A program made the translations under genes and the position numbers. From contig NC_134455.1 in assembly GCF_047948215.1 (NCBI RefSeq), positions 163,228,575 to 163,292,574 of the forward strand: DNA of 64,000 nucleotides, in the 5' to 3' direction. The notes beneath the pieces were generated by a model that did no database searches, was not told where the DNA came from, and saw only the letters and a program-made list of their open reading frames with translations. Below are positions 57,841 to 64,000 of the stretch, piece by piece (within the stretch, counting starts at the first letter, position 1; every line of letters starts with the position of its first letter). The DNA is from Lycorma delicatula. Taxonomy: Eukaryota; Arthropoda; Insecta; Hemiptera; Fulgoridae.

Positions 57841-58000
57841 TGTGGAAATAATGAAAAAAAAGATGGATGCTGATAATCTCGGAATAATATTATTATCTGC
57901 TTTTATGGATGAATTTTTTCCAGAGGAAACTCCATCAGTTCCTGATACATTCACATTGTTTCATTATAATGGTCTTGCTAGATCATGTCCAAATAATAAG
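57841..58000 (+). CDS. MINDY3: MINDY-3-like deubiquitinase, exon 7 of the visible seven
   Basis: Reads (Y)VEIMKKKMDADNLGIILL, then SAFMDEFFPEETPSVPDTF, then TLFHYNGLARSCPNNK. The LGIILL--F--EFFP block and the HYNGL sequence are near the end of MINDY-3 proteins; about 50 further residues (ending in a W-P-x-I-D/E-L-W-T segment in other species) should follow. Acceptor ATTTTCAG, donor GTCAGT (58001), ending in phase 0. It joins an exon 20.8 kb upstream, the longest intron visible. The final exon was not found up to 64000. Confidence 0.94.
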
Positions 58001-58309
58001 GTCAGTTAGTTTTATAAAGTTATAAAGTTATTTGCTTTCTTTTATTTAATTCTATATTTATTACAAATTTATGACAACTGATAAAACTTTATGGATGACT
58101 ATACAGATTTGCCAAAAATCTTTGTAAAAAGTTGATAAAGGTAGGTTTTATGTACTTATGAATATCCTAATTTGTTTGCTTTCAATGTGAATTAATTTAC
58201 ATCAGTTGATTTACAATATTTATATAGTTCAATTAATTCAGTTTATCTAATATAGAAAAAAAGGGAATTCAATTGTTAACAGAAAGCTAAAATTCTTGTA
58301 TTTTTATGA

Positions 58310-59660
58310 AGGCGTGCAGGCATGTTTGTGAGAAGAGTGATGCGTCTGTTGAATATTGTCGGTTATAAGTATAATTTACTTTAAAATAGTTTTTATAAGA
58401 TGCTGGACAATTTATTTAAACAATTAGATTATGTTACTAGCTGCCTGGGTAAGTTTTTAATACTTTGATTCATTAGATGTTTTAATTCTGTCCTTGTAGC
58501 CTGGTGCAGTCCTTTCTTTTGCAGATGCCAATGTTCAAGTAGGCATTGGCCTCCCAGCAAATCCCTGTTTCATCAGCATTATTATGTGGGAACTAATTTT
58601 TTTTTTTTAATAATTTCTGATTATTCACTATAGAATAATTTTGCCCCCACTTCATCTGAACCAAGCTGTTTTCCATGACTCTCTAATTCTCTAATACCAT
58701 GGTGATCTTTAAACTGTTTTAGCCATTTCAATTAAAATTTTAATGTCTCAGCAATTTTTAATTTATCAGCCAAAATTATTGGGATTAATAAAAGAATTCT
58801 CTCCACCTTTTCCTGGAAAAATCTCTTCACTATTATACTTTCAAGTTGTCCACTTATAGCATCTTTAAGTGACTTTATGAAAAGGTCTAACAAATGTTTC
58901 ATAACTTGTTACAAATTAGGGTGTTGTTTAACATGTCTAGTACAGTTTGTTGCTCAATCTCAAACTCATTTGTAAGCAATGTAGCACTCGCCACTTTCAA
59001 GTCGTTTAAGTTCTCTAATTTTATCTAAACTGTTAAAATAACTTGCTTTCTCTTATTAGACATGGTACTGTATATTATATGCACTGCAATAAAAAAATAA
59101 ATAACTCACCAGACTATTCAACAAATAGAATACACAGAAGCACTATATATGACATAAAAATATAACTGTACTGAACTGTATAAAAGGCAATGTATCAAAC
59201 TCAATGACATAGAAAGTTGTAACATAGACTGTTATGTAGCCTTGAGGGTTGTGTCTGGCCTTGAGAGCAGTTCAAGGTAATGACAACACAGACAATGGTG
59301 TGAGCATGTTAATATTTCATACTGTACAAAGTGTGGAAGAGGCAAGAATTACAGCTATTCAGTATTGTACTATGGCAAGTATGCAGTAGGAAATACCTCC
59401 CTGTGAGACTGTTTATCTACCGAAATCTGTTTTCTCACATTCTTATGCTCTTACTCGCCAGAATACACATATCACAAAGTTAAATATGAAAGCCTACATG
59501 AAAATAGAAAGCTGCAGTACTTTTTATATATGTAGAACAATGAAACTTTATATGATGTTAGGGAAATATGTAATGCATGAATGAAAACCCAAACACAGAT
59601 AATCTGAATCCCAGTTAATTGGTCCAGGGATAATTCAACACTTCAACATTGGTGTAGGGA
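58310..59660 (-). mobile_element. Decayed pogo/Tigger relic
   Basis: The minus strand starts MSNKRKQVILTV near 59065, then IKLENLNDLKVASATLLTNE and FEIEQQTVLDMLNN, which matches the N-terminal CENP-B-type helix-turn-helix ('MSxKRKxxxLTLxxKLEILxxLexGxSxxxLAxEFxVxxxTVxDI'). Antisense at 59585-59635, the GGACCAATTAACTGGGATTC motif resembles Tigger terminal sequence. A catalytic domain is not readable. Limits are approximate. Confidence 0.6.
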
Positions 59661-59699
59661 TAATTCTACACTTTACTGTATTAATAGATACAGTAGGCC

Positions 59700-62090
59700 T
59701 TTTGGGTAAATATAGTAATGTTGCCTCTGCTATTTTAAGTAAACTTGAAATGGTGAAAATACTGATGTTAAATTGTTGAAGGAAAAAATTAATAGTATTA
59801 TGTCTAAATTAGAAATGAATGAGAAAAAAGTATCTATTTAGGAATTGTAAAATGTTATCAAAAATAATTAAGAAGTATTTAAAATCAAAAAAGAGAATAT
59901 TATTTTAAAACAGGAAAATTTCATTTAAAATCCCAAATTAATCAACTTAGTCAGGAAATGGTTTGTAACATTGAAATTTTAAATGTCCCATTTTCAGGTG
60001 AAAATTTATTGCAAATTTTTTATAAAATTGCTGAGGCTCTGTATATTTTAAATTTAATACTTTCATGTTGGTAGTTGAAAAGTGGTTAGAATGGATTAAA
60101 TTTTATGATTATAGTTGAATTTTTAAAAATTGTTGATAAATTAATATTTATGAAATTCAGCACGATATTAATATTTAACTACTGAAAAAATAAAAATATT
60201 AAACAGATCTGCTTTCATTATATGTAGTATAAATTATATGCAAAGATTACAATGTCGATTTTTTTATTACATAATTACTCACATGTAATCAAAGCTACTA
60301 CGATGCAACAACTTACAGATAGCAATGCAGTATGTACATTTCTAGCGTAGCCATGAACGACACAGGTTCGCCAATCTTAAGGAGCAAAATTTCCCTGCGG
60401 TCTTTAGAGATATTCCTCGTAGATCTTTTATAAGAAACTATTACATCTATAAACATTATAAAAATGTTAAAGTAATTAATGTAATGACATTGAATATTAC
60501 CAGATGGCTGTTCTATCCTTAAAGACAAAAAAAGGAAATAGTTATAAAAGATATGAAATCAAATTAATATGGAATGTTATAAAAATTATTTTACTAAATT
60601 TGTGGAAAGTTTGAATAGGATGCATTTTTATAGTAAGGTTGTTAACCATGTCTATTGAAATACCAGATGTACAGTTCAATTTGAGGATGATGAAATTCAT
60701 AAACACAAAAGGTAGTGAAAATTTCAGGAAGGAAAAGTATTATCGGTTTGACAAAGAATGTGGAATGCTAAACTGAGGGTTAAACAATAATTAAGGGAAA
60801 TTGTGTGATAAATATGATATAAACTGTTAAATCAGTATGTTTATTGTAGGAAGATATATTTATTCTTAATTAAGCTAAAATGAATCAGTTAAATTAACAG
60901 CGAGACAGATTTTTGTGGTAAAAAATTTCAAACAAATTTTGGACTGCTGTTAGCAGTAAGATAATTTTGAGAACATAGTGTGAACATAGTGTTTTAACAA
61001 GGGATTTTTTCCACATTAAACACCAGAAAATATTATTGCTCTGATTTGTTTAAATGTCCAGCTGGAAAGACATTTTTACAGAGGAGCTTAGAATAGTTCT
61101 TTGAGAATGTAAGTGGGATAAATCCTATGGCAAGATAAAATAGTGCATGAATTCTACTGTCATATGCTTGCAAATTGGTAACACTACTACTAACCCTTTT
61201 AATAAAAAAATAAATTATAATTTAGGACTTTTCAGCCATTAATTTGAAAGTTCATTTTAAGAAAGGAGATAGTTCTATTCCTTTAATTATCAAGGTATTA
61301 ATTTACTAAACTCACTCTTAAAGATATTTATAATGTGGTATTCCAATCCATAAATAATGTGAAAGAGAATTTATGAATGACTCAAGAGGAATTTAAAGTT
61401 CCCAGAAGAACAAAATGGTTCAAAGCAGGGAGAGGAACCCAGGATAATCTGCTCTTTCAACATTGATAAACATTAAGATGTGATATGACCTTCCATTTTT
61501 TGTGATTTTTGTGAACTTAAGAAAAGCATTAGGTTTAATTAATCAATATTTCTTACATAATTAGCTTTTGAAAATGGGGTTATGTTCTGATATGCTGAAT
61601 ATTCTTAGAAACATTAATGGCAAGCATAAATTAAATGTAACTGAGGAAGGTATTACAGGGATATTGAGTTACCATATTGTACATTATGTTTTCTCATTAA
61701 GTGGTAATGATGTTTGTATAACTTGTAATTCTTTCAAGCAGGACTCTGCTGTATTTTTTGCTTGAATGTGTTGCCTTGAACTTATTGAAAAACTATTATA
61801 TTCTTGGACTTGTGAATAAAAATGACTCTCTTTTGAATAATTTTGTTCAGTTATTAGATTTGAATACCTTGGATGCAGTTAATAAGATTTTTAAGTATGT
61901 TACTTAGCTGCTGAAACTGAGATCTTTTATTTTGGGGAAGTGGGTATTTCTGGAGTGAAGATTTTTTGTGTTTGATAAGAGAACAATAAAAAATTTTCTT
62001 CTGAGTTTTTGCTCTCTTGATAAGTAAAGGAAAAAGTAGTGAAAGACTTTATTATAGAGTCAAATTTAAGAGAAAAGTAATTTTATAATT
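59700..62090 (+). mobile_element. Decayed LINE with reverse transcriptase remnants
   Basis: The + strand gives, with several frameshifts, HFKKGDSSIP near 61255-61285 ('FKKGD...NYRGISLL'), then a resumed FPEEQNGFKAGRGTQDNLLF near 61395-61460 ('NGFRxGRSTxDNLF') and a NLRKALGLINQYF-like stretch near 61510-61550 ('DLxKAFDxVxHxLL'). The next open frame (61568-61765) reads MGLCSDMLNILRNINGKH. These are RT domains 1-4 in order. The FADD box is not readable. Upstream (59700-61200) may be its endonuclease but I see no motif. Confidence 0.6.
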
Positions 62091-62144
62091 TTATTTCTGT
62101 TTCTTTTGTGTTTATTATAAAGTCAGCTCACACTGAAAGATATT

Positions 62145-63429
62145 CCAGGTTATAAATATGAAACCGAAATTTGCCCATAGATGGCCCTAGCTGTCAATGT
62201 AGTTACCGTCAAACCGCATCATTGGCACCATTTTCTTTCTTTGACAGCTGACAAAAATTTTCAACTCACAACATAAGTTTCATACAATATCATAGTTTTA
62301 TTTAGCATTGAACATGTCAAGTTTTATACCTACAAACTATAATTTGCAGACAGCATTGATTTTCTGTTATCATTTAAAGAAAACTGCTGCAGAATCGCAA
62401 AGAATGCTTGTCGAAGCTTACGGTGCATGCTCTTGGTAAATCACAGTGCTTTGAGTGGTTTAAAAAAAAAAATTCAAAAGTGGCGAATTTGATGTGAGAA
62501 ACGAAGAATGTAGAAAACCACCAAAAACATTTGAAGACAGCGAATTGCAAGATTATTGGCTGAGGATGATTGTTGGCTCAAATGCAACAACAACAACTTG
62601 TGGAACAATTAAAGTAACACAAGAAGCTGTCTCCATATGTTTGAAAGCCATTGGAAAGATCCAGAAGATGGGAAAATGGGTTCCACATGAACTGAATGAA
62701 GGACAGCAAGAAAACCAAAAAAACCACTTGTGAAATGCTGCTCGCCAGGTATAAAAGAAAGCCATTTCTCCATTGAATTGTGACAGGTGATGAAAAGTGG
62801 ATTTATTTTGAGAATCCTAAGTGTAAAAGATTATGGTTAACTCCAAGTAAACCATCAAGATCGATTTCAAGGCCAAATTGCTATGGAAAGAAGACAACGC
62901 TCTGTGTTTGGTGGGATCAGAAGGGTGTGATCTATTATGAGCTGCTAAAACCTGGCAAAACCGTTAATACTTAACACTACCAACAACAAATGATCGATTT
63001 AAATTAAGCATTGCATGAAAAAATGACCAAAATATCAAAAAAGGCAACACAAAGTGATTTTGCTTCATGATGCACCATCACACACAGCAAAACCGTGAAG
63101 GAAATGATTGAGGCATCCAGTTGGGAAATACTTTTGCATGCGGCTTACTCAACAGACTTGGCTCTGTCCGACTACTATTTATTTGCACCGATGGCACTTG
63201 CTGATGGCAGCGCTTCGCTTCTTATGAAAATGTACGAAAATGGATCAAAGACTGGTTTGCCTGAAAAGAGCAACAGTTTTTTTGGCGTGGCATTCATAAA
63301 TTGTCAGAGAGATGGAAAAATGTGTAGCTAGTGATGGACAATATTTTGAATAAAATATTTTTTATCATTTTCATATAATAAACATGTATTTTCTATACAA
63401 AAATTACAGTTTCATATTTACACACCTGG
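62145..63429 (+). mobile_element. Full-length dead mariner (copy B)
   Basis: Same family as 9894-11166: identical leader (AATTTGCCCATAGATGGCCC) and terminal repeats CCAGG-TATAAATATGAAAC and inverse. The transposase is in pieces: EKPP-type N-terminus (62494-62733), then TGDEKWIYFENPKCKRLW and LCVWWDQKGVIYYELLKPGK (62780-62974) with the first Asp, then APSHTAK, and STDLALSDYYLFAPMALA (63095-63331) with the third Asp. In the second catalytic motif (HDNAPSH) one codon (AAT) is deleted. Flanking bases are TT on both sides rather than TA. Confidence 0.9.
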
Positions 63430-63487
63430 TTGTATCTTATAAGCATTAAATAAAATAAATATTAACTTTTTTATGTGTAATAAAATA

Positions 63488-64000
63488 CGATGGCTATTTT
63501 ATTAAGTAAGGTTGTTTTTTAATGCAAACAAAACTAATAAAGATATTGTCAAAAACGTTTTTTTTTTCTTATTTCTCTCTTTACACTTTATGCTACTTTT
63601 CTACATAATTACATTGTTTGTTTAAACATTTATCATAGCGTTTTACTAAACTGTTAATGCCCAGGTCATAGAAATCAGCCACCTGTGAAGTCAACCAGTC
63701 TTCAACCATTGTTTTCACTTCTTCATTGGTGCCATAATGTTGTATGTTGACATTGTCTGTTTGGTTTTCACTTTGATTGGAGATGTGTGTTGCTATTCGA
63801 TTGACTGCTGCTTTGATGTTGAAGTAATCGAGAAACCTATATCTCGTTCCCTAAGACAATGTGGTCCAAAAGTTCATTTCCTGCCTCACTATATCAGGTC
63901 AAAAATGTTAAAGCACTAGCCATTCTCCTTTTTTGATGTTCTGCAGAAAGCAGCCTGAGCGAGCACAGTTTTTTGAACTGCAAGATTTCAGAAACGATTT
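63488..64000 (-). mobile_element. Internally deleted mariner, cut by the window edge
   Basis: The left end CGATGGCTATTTTATTAAGT follows TA (63486-63487). The minus strand reads GTNEEVKTMVEDWLTSQVAD then FYDLGINSLVKRYDKCLNKQ and NYVEK and a stop, the C-terminus of a mariner. At about 63735 it jumps to an earlier part of the gene, EAGNELLDHIVLGNEI (63790-63870), the region of the first catalytic Asp (usually TGDE; here LGNE). The core between is deleted. The C-terminus is related to the fold-back element at 17204. Confidence 0.8.

Noticed and set aside
63737..63919. 60-codon + strand frame with Cys and Val runs
   Set aside because: It is the antisense shadow of the mariner fragment on the minus strand.
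58001..64000. Final exon of MINDY3
   Set aside because: I looked for the conserved C-terminal segment (V-Y-x-E-G and the W-P-I-E/D-L-W-T end) and found nothing convincing; it probably lies beyond the window.
1..64000. CRISPR arrays, operons, riboswitches or bacterial insertions
   Set aside because: No regularly spaced direct repeats, Shine-Dalgarno-linked frames or bacterial-type genes were seen; the sequence is typical insect intron DNA.

Overview
The window looks like intronic and intergenic DNA from a large, AT-rich insect genome. The evidence is one conserved eukaryotic gene with canonical GT-AG introns, many mariner/Tc1 relatives, insect-type LINEs and tRNA-derived SINEs. I cannot fix the insect order from sequence alone. 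There is no bacterial operon, CRISPR array or rRNA.

The only host gene I can support is a homologue of MINDY-3 (FAM188A), a lysine-48-specific deubiquitinase, on the + strand. Seven exons are clear: 2887-3029, 11568-11812, 20006-20120, 22137-22290, 27722-27859, 36906-37065 and 57841-58000. All reading phases join correctly, and the catalytic Cys (codon at 2943) and His (codon at 27850) are present. A 38-nt exon at 2461-2498 is a possible further upstream exon. The first coding exon and the last exon(s) are not visible, so the gene runs past both ends of its visible part and covers more than 55 kb.

Nearly everything else is transposon debris in its introns. 1-11.5 kb: a SINE, a broken mariner, an inverted repeat pair, a Tc1-type fragment, two more SINEs and a complete but dead mariner. 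12-18 kb: a LINE 3' end, a mariner with good terminal repeats, a decayed minus-strand LINE and a fold-back mariner. 21-27.3 kb: a SINE, a Penelope-like element flanked by inverted repeats, a TAA microsatellite and an LTR-like repeat. 28.6-31 kb: a fairly young endonuclease/reverse transcriptase LINE. 32.9-36.3 kb: a hAT element with a perfect 8-bp target duplication. 37-48 kb: two Tc1-type elements, mariner pieces, an R1-like LINE 3' end, tandem-repeat elements and a pogo/Tigger element. 49.9-56 kb: a SINE, a mariner, and two head-to-tail LINE copies, one of them ORF1-only. 58-64 kb: a Tigger relic, a decayed LINE reverse transcriptase and two mariners.

No transposase or reverse transcriptase here is intact. 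I see no convincing new biological system. The most interesting signals are structural: a fold-back mariner built from two 3' ends, a microinversion between two copies of a repeat, an ORF1-only (HAL1-like) LINE abutting another LINE's tail, inverted repeats around a Penelope-like element, and two SINE types that share one 3' tail.
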